A stretch of 64,000 nt of DNA from Hymenobacter siberiensis (GCF_018967845.1 NZ_JAHLZZ010000001.1:4154001-4218000), one strand, 5' to 3'. Positions 1 to 10,100 are shown, counted from the first letter of the stretch. Numbers and translations are program-made. Notes: generated by a model from the letters alone, not told the origin.

Positions 1-1
1 C

Positions 2-244
2 CTCACCTATTCCGACAACGGCCAGGGCTTCGACCTTACCGCCCTGGGAGAGCTGCCGCCCCCCGGCCCGCACGGCCAGCCCGTGGGCATGGGCCTCATC
101 AACCTGCGCAGCCGCGTGGCGGTGCTGGGCGGCCAACTGCACTATCATTCTGAGCCCGGCGTGGGTACCCGCGTCGAGGCCGTACTACCCATCACGCTGT
201 TGCCGGCGGGCACGCCCAACCCTTCTTTCTCCCTTAACTCATGA
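2..244 (+). CDS. Sensor histidine kinase, C-terminal ATPase end (partial)
   Basis: Only the last 80 codons are in the window; the gene starts upstream. The frame carries the ATP-binding G1 box (DNGQGFD) and the G2 box (GMGLINLRSRV) of a HATPase_c domain. The G2 form followed by LRSRV is typical of kinases that pair with NarL/LuxR-type regulators (HisKA_3 families). Its TGA stop at 242-244 overlaps the ATG of the next gene (ATGA), so the two are translationally coupled and form one two-component pair. The C-terminal tail after the ATPase fold is short and serine/proline-rich. The sensor domain cannot be seen. Confidence 0.85.
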   Translation, partial: LTYSDNGQGFDLTALGELPPPGPHGQPVGMGLINLRSRVAVLGGQLHYHSEPGVGTRVEAVLPITLLPAGTPNPSFSLNS

Positions 245-654
245 CTGCCATCTCCGCTTCCCCAGCCAGTGCTACTCCCGTGCGCCTGGCCATTGTCGAC
301 GACCACATTCTGTTCCGAAAAGGTTTGCGGGCGCTGCTCAGCGGCTACGCGGGCATTGAAGTGGTGTGCGAGGCCGGCAATGGCCAGGAGCTGCTTGAGC
401 TCCTGGACCAGGGCAGCAACCCCAACGTAATTCTAATGGACATGCAAATGCCCATTCTCGACGGCCTGCAAACTACCCGCCTGCTGCGCACCCAGTTCCC
501 GGCCGTGCGCGTGGTCATCATCTCCATGCACGACGACCCTTCGCTGGTGAGCACCGTGCTGGCCGAAGGCGCACACAGCTACCTGGTCAAAAACACCTCG
601 CCCGAGGAAATGCGCAGCGCCGTGCTGGCCGCTGCCGCCGCAGGCAGCCGGTAG
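241..654 (+). CDS. Response regulator, receiver domain only (NarL-type, output domain missing)
   Basis: A 137-residue protein made almost entirely of a CheY-like receiver domain: acidic pair D20-D21, phospho-acceptor D67 in LMDMQMP, switch Ser95 and conserved Lys117 in YLVKN. Receivers of this sequence type normally continue into a LuxR/NarL helix-turn-helix for about 210 residues in total. Here the frame stops at TAG 652-654, right after the last receiver helix, and the stop lies in the left arm of a perfect 45-bp palindrome. No helix-turn-helix coding is left downstream; the next gene runs in from the other side. The likely partner is the upstream kinase, by ATGA overlap. It could be a true single-domain regulator, but the abrupt end favours truncation. 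Confidence 0.85.
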   Translation: MTAISASPASATPVRLAIVDDHILFRKGLRALLSGYAGIEVVCEAGNGQELLELLDQGSNPNVILMDMQMPILDGLQTTRLLRTQFPAVRVVIISMHDDPSLVSTVLAEGAHSYLVKNTSPEEMRSAVLAAAAAGSR

Positions 655-745
655 CGGTGAAATAGTGAGGGGTGAGTTTGTTGTTCGGTATGCGCAGATG
701 GCGCATACCGAACAACAAACTCACCCCTCACTATTTCACCGCTAC
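651..745. repeat. Perfect 45-bp inverted repeat, 5-nt loop, between convergent genes
   Basis: Arms 651-695 and 701-745 are exact reverse complements over 45 bases around the loop AGATG. The left arm holds the TAG stop of the response regulator (652-654) and the right arm holds the TAG stop of the TonB receptor (742-744). It can fold on both strands and could end transcription from both sides, but there is no T-tract and the arms are far longer than a usual terminator. It may have formed by a fold-back or template-switch event. Confidence 0.9.
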
Positions 746-3468
746 AGCGTGGCCGAGAGGCCCACGGTGAAGGTGCGGCCGCGGTTGAAGAAGCCCTGCA
801 ACAGCGACGGGTTGGTGGCCGAGGTGCTGGCCGGCACGTCGGTGATGTAGAACTCGTTGAGCACGTTGAGGACGGAGCCTTTGATGCCCAGGCGCACTTT
901 GTCGCCGAATAGGCGCTTGGGCAGGTCGTAGCCCAGGTGTACGTCGAGGTTGCGCGAGGTGGGCACGCGATAGGTATCGGTGCGGTTGGCTTCGCTGAGG
1001 AGGGTCACCGGGTCGAAGCCGGCGTAGTACTTGGTAAAGAGCAGGAACGAGGACCGGATGTAGAAGTTGCTGAACGGCTCGTAGCGCATTCCCACCTGAA
1101 ACTGGTTCTGGGCGGCGTCGCCCACGTGCACGTCCTTGAGGTAGATGGGCTGGTCGGTGGCACCCACCTGCACGTTGTTCACGTCAAATTGGTTTACCAC
1201 GCCGTTGCCGGCCCAGCGCCAGTCGCCGAGGCTGATGGCGGCGTTGAGCTGCAGCCGACGGCTGACTTCCTGGGCCACGCTCATTTCAATGCCCATGTGG
1301 CGGGCATCCACGTTGCGCACGCTGTTGAGGACGGCATCATCGCCGAGGCCGCTGATGGAGTTGCTGGTTTTGTTGGTCCAGTAGGTGTAGTAGGCATTCA
1401 GAGTCACCTTCAGGCTGGGGTAGTTGATGCCGTAGCCCAGTTCCAGGGAGGTAATGCCTTCGTTGCGGATGTCGTTATACTTCTGCCCGGTGTTGCTGAA
1501 CACAAACTGATAGAACGGCACCTTGCTGTTGTAGCCCACGTTGGCAAACAGGTTGTCGTGCTCGGTCAGGTTGTAGTTGGCGCCGGCTTTCACGCTGTAG
1601 CCGGTGATGTTCACCGGAGCGCCTTCGAGGTAGTGGCCGTCGGCGTTGGTGTAGCTCTGGCCGTTCACCACCACAGGGGCCGCGCCGAAAGGCACGTCGT
1701 AATTCTTGCCATCCAAGGTTACCTGCTTGGCCTGGAAGTAGTCGATGCGCGCGTAGCTGATGCGCGAAACCGTGCCGCTTACCACCGCCGAGAGTAGCTG
1801 CGTTTTGTATTCGAGCTGGCCATAGCCGCCCAGCCACCCGGTTTTGCTGTCGTTGTAGAAGCCAAATTTATCGCCCACCCGCAGGCGGGTATTGGCATCG
1901 GCGTTGCGGTTGATGCTGTTACCGGAGCCAAGGGCGAAATCGCCGCCCAGCAGGTCCCGGACCTGGCGGTAGTGCGTGCCGTAGTAGTAGCGGGCATCCA
2001 CGCCGGCCGACAGCGTGAGGCTGGGCTTGAGCAGGTAGTCGAACCCGGAAATCAGGCCGGCCCAGCGGTGCGAGTTCACATTGTTGGCCAGAAACTGCGT
2101 GGACTGGCGCTGGCCGTCGGCCTTCACGTTTTTGTAGTTGGTGTCGTATACCTTCTGGAAGTCGTCCTGGCCCGCCGCGTCTACAGGCAGCGTGCTCGAC
2201 GTGCCCGCGCCTTGCGAGCCGCCACCCGTGCCCTGGGAAGCGTAGAGGACCGTGGAAATGAACAGCCGGTCGGTCACGTTCCAGAAGTGGTTGAGGTTGA
2301 GCTGGGGCTTGTAAAAATAGTTTACCCGCTCGTTTACCACTTCCTGGCCGTGGCTGATGCGATTGCCGCTGGCATCCAGCGTGTAACGGTCCAGGTAGCC
2401 CCAGCCTTTATTGTAGCGGAAGCCCCGGTCGGCGCCGAGCGCGGCCCCCAGCTCCCGGGCTTTCTCGTTGGAATACGTTCCGATGCGCTCGCCGAAGGGA
2501 ATGCGCTGGCCGTGGCTTTGGGGCGAGCCCATGCCCGTGAGGGAAAGGGTGTGCTTGCCGATGCGCTTGCTCAAGGTGCCGAAGTAGGTCCAGGCATCGT
2601 CAAACGTTTTGTCGACCCAGCCATCCTGGGTGCGGCGGGCGCCGTAGGCCGTCACGGCCCAGTCGCCCTTCAGCTGGCCGCTACTGAGCATGAGCGAGTA
2701 TTTCTGGTAGTTATTCGAGCCGCCTTCCACGCGGGCCACCACCGAGCGTTTATCGTCGAAGCCCTTGGTGAGCACGTTGATGGTGCCGCCCACCGAGGGC
2801 ACGGTAATCTTGGCGGCCGAGAGGCCCCGCTGCACCTGCAGCGACTTGGTCACGTCGCCCAGGTCCCAGTTGCTCCAGTACACCTGGCCGTTCTCCATGT
2901 CGTTCACGGGCACGCCATTGATGAGCACGGCCACGTTGCGCTGGTCGAAGCCGCGCACGTTGATGCGGGAGTCGCCGGTGCCGCCGCCCGTGCCCTGGGT
3001 GGCGTACACGCCGGGCGTTTCGTTGAGAATCATCGGCAGGTCGCGGTTGGAGAGGGTTTCGCGCAGCTTCACCTCGTTCACGGCCGCGAAGGCCACGGGC
3101 GTTTCGCGCTCCTGGGCCTGGCTGGCCACCACCTGCACCTCGTCGAGGCTGGCGTTGTCGGAGGCCAGGGAGAAGGAGGCCACCACGCTTTGGGTCGAGA
3201 TTTTGACCGTTTGGGTGTTCACTTTGTAGCCAATAAAGCTGGCCTGCACCGTGTAGGTACCGGCGGGCAGGTTGCTCACCTTGTAGCCCCCGTCGGCATC
3301 GGCCCCGGCCCCGGTATTCTTGCCGTTGCCGGTTACCTGCACGGTAGCCCCGGGCAAGGTTTCACCGGTCACTTTATCAAGCACGCGCCCGCGAATAGAA
3401 AACGTGGTTTGGGCCAGCGCGGGCAGGGTAAGCAGAACGAATAAAAGCGCAGTAACGAATTGCTTCAT
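742..3468 (-). CDS. TonB-dependent outer-membrane receptor
   Basis: A 908-residue protein. Residues 1-19 are a signal peptide ending LPALA-Q. Next comes a CarboxypepD_reg-like beta-sandwich (about 24-105, SIRGRVLDK...GATVQVTG), then a plug domain (about 115-235; ETPGVYATQ, INVRGFDQRN, NGVPVNDMENG) and a beta-barrel to the C-terminus. Such receptors use TonB-ExbBD energy to import siderophores, oligosaccharides or other large ligands across the outer membrane. No SusD partner gene sits beside it, so a polysaccharide locus is not indicated and the ligand is unknown. It converges on the response regulator and ends inside the shared palindrome. A TATATTTG promoter element lies 37 bp upstream of the start. 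Confidence 0.93.
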   Translation of the reverse strand: MKQFVTALLFVLLTLPALAQTTFSIRGRVLDKVTGETLPGATVQVTGNGKNTGAGADADGGYKVSNLPAGTYTVQASFIGYKVNTQTVKISTQSVVASFSLASDNASLDEVQVVASQAQERETPVAFAAVNEVKLRETLSNRDLPMILNETPGVYATQGTGGGTGDSRINVRGFDQRNVAVLINGVPVNDMENGQVYWSNWDLGDVTKSLQVQRGLSAAKITVPSVGGTINVLTKGFDDKRSVVARVEGGSNNYQKYSLMLSSGQLKGDWAVTAYGARRTQDGWVDKTFDDAWTYFGTLSKRIGKHTLSLTGMGSPQSHGQRIPFGERIGTYSNEKARELGAALGADRGFRYNKGWGYLDRYTLDASGNRISHGQEVVNERVNYFYKPQLNLNHFWNVTDRLFISTVLYASQGTGGGSQGAGTSSTLPVDAAGQDDFQKVYDTNYKNVKADGQRQSTQFLANNVNSHRWAGLISGFDYLLKPSLTLSAGVDARYYYGTHYRQVRDLLGGDFALGSGNSINRNADANTRLRVGDKFGFYNDSKTGWLGGYGQLEYKTQLLSAVVSGTVSRISYARIDYFQAKQVTLDGKNYDVPFGAAPVVVNGQSYTNADGHYLEGAPVNITGYSVKAGANYNLTEHDNLFANVGYNSKVPFYQFVFSNTGQKYNDIRNEGITSLELGYGINYPSLKVTLNAYYTYWTNKTSNSISGLGDDAVLNSVRNVDARHMGIEMSVAQEVSRRLQLNAAISLGDWRWAGNGVVNQFDVNNVQVGATDQPIYLKDVHVGDAAQNQFQVGMRYEPFSNFYIRSSFLLFTKYYAGFDPVTLLSEANRTDTYRVPTSRNLDVHLGYDLPKRLFGDKVRLGIKGSVLNVLNEFYITDVPASTSATNPSLLQGFFNRGRTFTVGLSATL

Positions 3469-3504
3469 ACCTATTTAAATACTCCCCGGCACATTCCGGG
3501 ACAA

Positions 3505-3512
3505 CAAATATA
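3505..3512 (-). promoter_or_regulatory. Candidate Bacteroidota -7 element (TATATTTG) for the TonB receptor
   Basis: On the minus strand the octamer TATATTTG fits the TAnnTTTG consensus for the Bacteroidota primary sigma factor exactly. It lies 37 bp upstream of the receptor ATG. I see no clear -33 TTG partner. Confidence 0.45.
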
Positions 3513-3696
3513 CAGATTAGCCGGGGTCGGTAGTAGTGTACCGGCCGTAAAGGTTTGATGAAGAAAGGAAATTAGCCGCTGGCCCGAATCTGGCCAGGGC
3601 CAGCCATCGCCGCCCGGCCATTGGTTCAGATTGCCCGGCTGCTACCTGGGTTTGCATGCTACTGCCTCGGCCAATTCCCGCTACGTGTCTTTCCGC

Positions 3697-5209
3697 ATGT
3701 CCTTTCGATTTCCATTTTTTGGCCGGCCCGTCCGCTTCAGGCCAAAGCTGTGCCTGCTGTTCTTCATCTTTTGCAGCCGGCCGGCGCTGGCCCAGGTTTA
3801 TTACCTCGACCTGAGCCAGCAGCCGTTGGACTTGCCCGGCCGCGTGGTGTCGGTAGAGCAGGTGGTGGATGGCCGCCCGGACCGCCCAGCCAGCGTGGGC
3901 ACCATCTACAAAGGCCTGAATGACAACCCGGCACCCGTACTATTCCGGCAAAGCCTGGAAACGGAGCTCACGGCCTGGCTTGGGCAGCAGCTGCCCGCCC
4001 GGCCCACCGACCAGCCCGTACTGCTCTGCGTGCGCCAGCTGCTGGTGAGCGAAACGGTGACGTCCAGCATACTCGCCGATAAGCCAATCGCCGGTGCGGA
4101 GCTGGCCCTTGATGTGTAAGCCCACCGGCCCGATGGCTACCATTTTGTGCGCAACGTGGCAGCCCACTCCAGCAAGCCGGGCATCACTATCAATTCCGAC
4201 CACGCCCTATATGTGGCCCAGCTGATGCGGCAATGTCTGACTTCGCTCACGGCGGCCGATTTGGCCACCGCCGCCCAGCGCCCGGCGCGCTCCCTGGCGC
4301 TGGCGGCAGCCCCGGCAACCCGGCCCGCCATGCTGCGGGCCGCTGCTCCCCGACGCGGCATCTATTTTTCCGCGGCGCAATTCGCGGCCAACCAACCCGA
4401 CACCACCAGCCAGCAGCTTCTCGACACGGTGCGATGGAGCTCCGTGCGCGCCAGCATTCTGGTCCCCAATGGCCCGGTACTGCCCGGTACTGGCCACCAC
4501 CAACCGCACGGCCCGAGGCTACTCCCGCTCGGTGGTCAGCACGCCATCGGGCTGGCAGGGAACGGTGCAGCTAAAAGCCAAAGTGCGCACCGCCACCGGC
4601 GACCGGGTAGCCGCTCGCGACGTGTGGGGCTTTTCGGACGGCCGGCAGGCCTACTTGCGGCAGGCCAACTACTACCGGCTGTTGGGCCGACAAGACGCGT
4701 TTTACACGTTTTTTGGCGCGGCCCCGCTCGATTTGCCCGCTGCCCACCGCCAGGCCACGGGTGCCCCCACCAGCCGCATGGTCCATGGCGGGATGCGCAT
4801 TGATGTCAGTGACGAATCCGGCGAGCCCGTTACGTTTGCCCTCGACCTGCGCACAGGGCAAACGGCGCGGTTTCCGCCGCACGGCCAGCCGGCCCACGCC
4901 GATACGGCCTACATCTATGTATACCGCCCGCCAGGTGGGCCGCCCACGGCACAGCCCAGACTGCTCAACGACCGTGAAATGGGCCAGCTACAGCCCGGCG
5001 CCTTTCTGGAGCTAACCTGGCGCCACCTGGGTGATGTCGTGCGGCTGAGTCTTAACTCGCCGAATGGCCCTACGCTGCTGCTGGGGCCCAGCACCACCAT
5101 TGCCAACTACGTGAAGCTGCGGTCCGGTGCCGCTCTCACGCCCTGGCAGGTGGTGCCCGCCACGCAGGGCGAAGCCGAGGTAGACGCGCTGGAGAAGCCC
5201 GGCAAGTAG
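3697..5209 (+). pseudogene. Decayed gene for a secreted protein (nonsense mutation plus 10-bp duplication frameshift)
   Basis: Reading starts at ATG 3697 with a signal peptide ending in CSRPALAQ. The first frame runs to an in-frame TAA at 4117-4119. Downstream the same frame continues without another stop (PDGYHFVRNVAAHS...), so the TAA looks like a single-base nonsense mutation, for example from TAT. At 4473-4492 the 10-mer CCCGGTACTG occurs twice in tandem. Removing one copy restores one frame through NGPVLATTNRTARGYS to the stop at 5207-5209. The rebuilt protein would be about 500 residues. I do not recognise the family; it looks like a lineage-specific periplasmic or outer-membrane protein. 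Two independent lesions argue for a true pseudogene rather than one sequencing error. Confidence 0.75.
4473..4492 (+). repeat. 10-bp tandem duplication causing a frameshift
   Basis: Two adjacent copies of CCCGGTACTG lie at 4473-4482 and 4483-4492. Ten bases shift the frame by +1; with a single copy the two halves of the pseudogene join in frame. Confidence 0.85.
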
Positions 5210-5216
5210 CCCGGCG

Positions 5217-5573
5217 CTACGCCAGCTCCACGGCGGGGTCCCAGAGCAGCTTATCGAAATCCGGTAAGCGGTCGATGTCTACGCGCACGCCTTCGGCTTC
5301 CAGGGCTTCCTGCATGGCGGTGGGCGTGGCAAAGTGCAGGCGGCCGGTGAGGTGGCCCAGGCGGTTGACTACGCGGTGGGCGGGTACGTACTGGTCGGCG
5401 GTGTGGGCGGCCATCATGGCGTAGCCCACGGTGCGGGCTCCGTGGCGCGCCCCGAGGTAGTGCGCAATGGTGCCGTAGGTGCTCACCCGGCCGGCCGGAA
5501 TGAGGCGCACCACTTCGTGCACATCCTGAAAAAAATTGCGCGGCTCGGGCGCGGCGGGGGCTGATGGTTTCAT
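5217..5573 (-). CDS. Alkyltransferase-like protein (MGMT DNA-binding domain without the active cysteine)
   Basis: A 118-residue protein with the MGMT C-terminal DNA-binding fold: the helix-turn-helix region RVSTYGTIA (29-37), Arg47 as the probable arginine finger, and the signature loop at 63-70. In methyltransferases that loop reads PCHRVV with the alkyl-accepting Cys. Here it reads PAHRVV, with Ala65 in the Cys position. This is typical of ATL proteins, which bind O6-alkylguanine without repairing it and recruit nucleotide excision repair. The protein is therefore expected to act as a lesion sensor, not a methyltransferase. Minus-strand gene, converging on the pseudogene at 3697-5209. Confidence 0.88.
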   Translation of the reverse strand: MKPSAPAAPEPRNFFQDVHEVVRLIPAGRVSTYGTIAHYLGARHGARTVGYAMMAAHTADQYVPAHRVVNRLGHLTGRLHFATPTAMQEALEAEGVRVDIDRLPDFDKLLWDPAVELA

Positions 5574-5766
5574 CGGGACGAAGATAGTTTCGGTCAGGGT
5601 GATGCCAGCTTATGTCTATTTCCGAGCGGGGCACGCAACCTTTTAGCTGAAATTTGCACTATGTCTTTTCGGGCGCGCCGAGGCCCGGGCGTTGCGCCCG
5701 CGCCCGACCCGGCGGCCGGATGGCCGTCCTCAAACATCTGCCTACCGCCGCACGTTCCTGCATACT

Positions 5767-6960
5767 ATGTCATTGGAAACCATCACTGCTACCCCACCCA
5801 AAACCTGGGATACCACCACCACTACTCCCCCGCCCCTGGCCCCTGAACCCACGCCCCAGCCGGCCCCGACGGGCAAGCGCGGCTGGTTGGGCTGGTTGAT
5901 AGCGGCGTTGATTATCGGCGGCATCGCCTGGGCCAAAGTCAAGTATTTCCCCAGCAACGCGGGCGGCGACAAAAAAGGCGGTGGCAAAGGCAGCGCGGGC
6001 AAAGGCGCGCCGGGCAGCAATGGCCCGCTGACGCCGGTGCAGGTATATGTGGTGGCTGCCACCAACCTCACCGACCAGGTGGCGGCCACCGGCTCCGTGC
6101 TGGCCGAGGAGTCCGTCATCATCAAAAGCGAGCTGTCGGGCAAAATCACCAGCCTTAATATTAAGGAAGGGCAGTCGGTAAGCAAGGGCCAGCTGTTGTT
6201 CAGCATCAACGCCGACGAGGCCCAGGCCGCCATCCAGAAGCAGCAGTACAACATCAAGCTGTACCGGGACCAGGAAAAGCGCCAGCGCACCCTTCTCGAT
6301 AAAGAATACATCAGCGCTCAGGAATACGAGCAGTCGAACAACGCGCTGCTGACGGCGCAGGCCGACTTGCAGGCCTTGCGCGCCACGCTGGCCAAGGCCT
6401 ACGTGCGGGCACCCTTTGCGGGGGTACTGGGCCTGACCACCGCCACGGTGGGCACCTACGTGAGCCCGGGAGCCGAAATCACGACGCTCTCGAAGGTGCG
6501 GCCCGTGAAGATTGACTTTGCCGTGCCCGGTCGCTTTGCCGCCAACGTGCGGGTGAACGACGTGGTGGACGTAGTGGACGAAAGCACCAACAAAACCTAC
6601 AAAGCCAAAGTCTACGCCATCGACCCGCAGATTGACCCCGTGAGCCGCACCCAACCCGTGCGCGCCCGCTTTGCCAACACCAACAACGAGCTACGCCCCG
6701 GCGCCTTCGTGCGGGTGAACCTGAAGCTAGGCGAAAGCGAAAGCGCCCTGCAAGTGCCCACCGAAGCCGTGATTCCCGAAGCCAGCGGCTACAATGTGTA
6801 CACGGTGAAGGGCGGCAAAATGGTCCCGCAGAAAGTGAAAATCGGTATCCGCTCCGACAAGGTTATCCAAATTACCAAAGGCATTGCGGTGGGCGACACG
6901 ATTATTCGCACCGGCATTCTGCAAGTGAAGCCGGGCGACGCGGTTAAGGTAATTAAGTAG
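5767..6960 (+). CDS. RND efflux periplasmic adaptor (membrane fusion protein)
   Basis: About 397 residues from ATG 5767, chosen because an upstream in-frame ATG at 5692 would add an Arg-rich, GC-biased tail. A proline/threonine-rich N-terminus is followed by one membrane anchor (about residues 40-57), a biotinyl-lipoyl-like domain (EESVIIKSELSGKI...), an alpha-hairpin (EKRQRTLLDKEYIS...), the second lipoyl half (VRAPFAGVLGL) and a beta-barrel/membrane-proximal domain. Adaptors of this HlyD/AcrA class link an inner-membrane RND pump to a TolC channel. It is the first gene of a co-oriented adaptor-pump-channel set with the next two genes. No repressor gene is adjacent, and the substrate is unknown. 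Confidence 0.93.
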   Translation: MSLETITATPPKTWDTTTTTPPPLAPEPTPQPAPTGKRGWLGWLIAALIIGGIAWAKVKYFPSNAGGDKKGGGKGSAGKGAPGSNGPLTPVQVYVVAATNLTDQVAATGSVLAEESVIIKSELSGKITSLNIKEGQSVSKGQLLFSINADEAQAAIQKQQYNIKLYRDQEKRQRTLLDKEYISAQEYEQSNNALLTAQADLQALRATLAKAYVRAPFAGVLGLTTATVGTYVSPGAEITTLSKVRPVKIDFAVPGRFAANVRVNDVVDVVDESTNKTYKAKVYAIDPQIDPVSRTQPVRARFANTNNELRPGAFVRVNLKLGESESALQVPTEAVIPEASGYNVYTVKGGKMVPQKVKIGIRSDKVIQITKGIAVGDTIIRTGILQVKPGDAVKVIK

Positions 6961-6973
6961 TTAAACATCAAAC

Positions 6974-7165
6974 TCCCCTCCTTACCAAGGAGGGGATGTT
7001 CGAGCCAAGGGCTCGGACGGGGGTGGTGCCACCGGAGGGCGGGCGTTGAACAGTAGGTTGGCGTAACTAACAAGAGCCTAACGAACCGGCCGCGAACCGT
7101 GCAACGCCCATAACCACCCCAGTTGTCGCTGACGCGACAACGTCCCCTCCTTGGTAAGGAGGGGA
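6974..7165. repeat. Paired palindromic element (TCCCCTCCTT family) between adaptor and pump genes
   Basis: The 23-mer at 6974-6996 (TCCCCTCCTT-ACC-AAGGAGGGGA) is itself a hairpin, and its exact reverse complement lies at 7143-7165. Inside these ends, GGGGGTGGT near 7019 pairs with ACCACCCC at 7113-7120. The whole spacer between the two efflux genes is this element, like a bacterial interspersed mosaic element made of two head-to-head units. A relative lies at 10275-10452. Confidence 0.85.
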
Positions 7166-7192
7166 TTTTATCGCGCTATAGCTAAAAACCAA

Positions 7193-10100
7193 ATGAGTCT
7201 TTCCACCACTAGTATCAACCGGCCGGTGCTCGCCATTGTGATGAGCCTGGTCATCATCATTTTTGGGGTGATTGGGTTCCGGTACCTGAGCATTCGGGAG
7301 TATCCGAGCGTGGACCCGCCCATTATTACGGTATCGGCTACGTACACCGGGGCCTCGGCCGACGTGATGCAGAGCCAGGTGACGGAACCGTTGGAGGAAG
7401 CGCTGAACGGCATTGCCGGCATCAAGAACATGACGTCGAACTCGCGCGACGGCCGCACCCAGATTACGGTGGAATTTGACCTCGACTCCAACCTGGAAAC
7501 GGCGGCTAACGACGTGCGCGACAAGGTTTCGGGGGCGCAGGGCCGCCTGCCGCGTGACATTGACCCGCCCATCGTGAGCAAGGCCAACGCCGACTCGCAG
7601 CCCATCGTCATTACCTACCTCAACTCCAACAAGCGCACGCTGCTGGAGCTTACGGACTACGCCAACAACACCCTCAAGGAGCGACTCCAGACCATTCCGG
7701 GCGTATCGGAAGTGCGGGTGTACGGCGAGCGCAAATACTCTATGCGCCTGTGGCTGGACCCGGTGAAGCTGGCGGCTCTGCGCGTGTCGCCCGTGGATGT
7801 GCAGCAGGCCCTCACCCGCGAAAACGTGGAGCTGCCCAGCGGCGCGGTGCAGGGCGCGGCCACCCAGCTCACGCTGCGCACCATGGGCCGCCTGACTTCG
7901 GTGGATGACTTCAACAACCTGATTATCCGCAAGGATGCCATCTCGCTGGTGCGCCTTTCCGATATTGGCTACGCCGAGTTGTACCCGGAAAACGACCAGA
8001 CCATTTTCCGGGTGAACGGGGTGCCGGGCGTGGCGCTGGCCGTAGTGCCCCAGCCGGGCTCCAATCAGATTGAAATTGCCGACGAGTTCAACCGGCGTCT
8101 CAAGCAGTACGGCAAGGATTTGCCCTCGGATTTGAAGTTACAGGCGGGCATCGACAACTCGGTATTTATCCGCAATTCCATTAGCGAGGTGGAGCATACC
8201 ATCATCGAAGCCTTTGTGCTAGTGGTGGTTATCATCTTTTTATTCTTGCGCGACTGGCGCTCCACCATCATCCCGGTGGTGGCCATTCCGGTGTCGCTGA
8301 TTGGTATTTTCTTCGTGATGTACCTGCTCAAATTCTCCATCAACGTGCTTACGCTGCTGGCCATCGTGCTGGCCATTGGCCTGGTGGTGGACGATGCCAT
8401 TGTGGTGCTGGAAAATATCTATTCCCGCATTGAGGACGGCGAAGAACCCAAGGAAGCGGCCATTAAAGGCACCGAGGAAATTCTGGTGGCGGTGGTGAGC
8501 ACCACGGTGGTGCTGGCGGCGGTGTTCCTGCCGGTGGTGTTCCTCACGGGCATCACGGGGCGATTATTTCGCGAATTTGGTATTGTGGTGGCGGGCTCGG
8601 TGCTGATTTCGGCCTTCGTGTCGCTCACGCTAACGCCCATGATGTGCGCCAAGCTGCTGAAGCGGCAGGAAACGCACAATTGGTTCTATCGCACGACGGA
8701 GCCATTTTTTGAGCGCATGATTAACGCCTACCAGGGCAGCCTGCGCTCGTTTTTGCGCAACCGCTGGCTGGCCTGGGTGATGATAGTGATAACGGGCGGC
8801 GGCATCTGGGGCTTCACGAAAATCATCCCTTCAGAGCTGGCCCCGGTGGAAGACCGCAGCCGCGTGAACGTCAACGCGACCGGCCCGGAAGGGGCCTCGT
8901 TTGAGTACATGGACAGCTACGTTTCCCAGCTTACCAAGCTGGCCACGGACTCGGCTGGCGCTAAAAACCTAAGTAGCGTGTTCACGGTCACCTCGCCGGG
9001 TTTTGCCGGGGGTTCGAACTCGGCCATTGCCCGCATCATTCTGGTGGAGGCCGACCAGCGCACCGGAACCCAGGACCAAGTGGCCAACGCCGTGAGCGCG
9101 GGCGTAAAAAACCTGCCCGCCGCCCGCACCTCAGTGTCGCAGGACCAGAGCATTGGCGGGGGCGGCGGGGGATTGCCGGTGCAGTTTGTGGTGCAAACCC
9201 AGGACTTTGAGAAGCTGCGCAAAGTGGTGCCGAAGTTTCTGGACCTGGCCCGCCAGGACCCCACCTTCCAGTTCGTGGATGTGAACCTGAAGTTCAACAA
9301 GCCCGAACTGCGCATCAACATCGACCGCGAGAAGGCCCAAAGCCTGGGGATTTCCGTCCAAAGCATTGCTCAGACCCTGCAGGCCGGCCTCAGCGGCCAA
9401 CGCTACGGCTACTTCATCCGCGACAGCAAGCAGTATCAAATTATTGGCCAGGTGGCCCGCGAGGACCGCAACCAGCCGCTGGACGTGCGCCTGCTGTCGG
9501 TGAAGAACGACAAGGGCGAGCTGGTGCAGCTCGACAACGTAATCCGGCTGGAGGAAAGCAGCACGCCGCCCCAGCTCTACCGTTTCAACCGCTACAACTC
9601 GGCCACGTTCTCGGCCTCGCTGGCCCCCGGCAAAACCCTGGGCGACGGCATCGCCGCCATGCGCGCCATTGCCGATAAAAATCTCGACGATGGCTTCACC
9701 ACCGAGCTGGCGGGCACTTCCCGCGACTTTGAAGAAAGCTCCTCCTCATTGCTCTTCGCCTTCGGCCTGGCCCTGGTGCTGATTTACCTGGTGCTGGCCG
9801 CGCAGTTCGAGAGCTTCCGCGACCCGGTTATCATCATGGTGACGGTGCCGCTGGCCCTGTCCGGCGCGCTGCTCAGCCTGTGGTATTTCAACCAAACGCT
9901 GAACCTGTTCTCGCAAATCGGCATCATCATGCTGATTGGCCTGGTAACCAAAAACGGAATTCTCATCGTGGAATTCGCCAACCAGCGCGTCGAGAAGCAC
10001 AACGTGGACTACATGACGGGCCTGATTGAGGGTGCTACCGCCCGCTTCCGCCCCATTCTGATGACTTCGCTGTGCGCCATTCTGGGCATTATGCCCATTG

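Noticed and set aside
1972..3444. 490-codon open frame antisense to the TonB receptor
   Set aside because: High-GC shadow frame: rich in Val, Ala, Gly and His, no domain, fully opposite a clear receptor.
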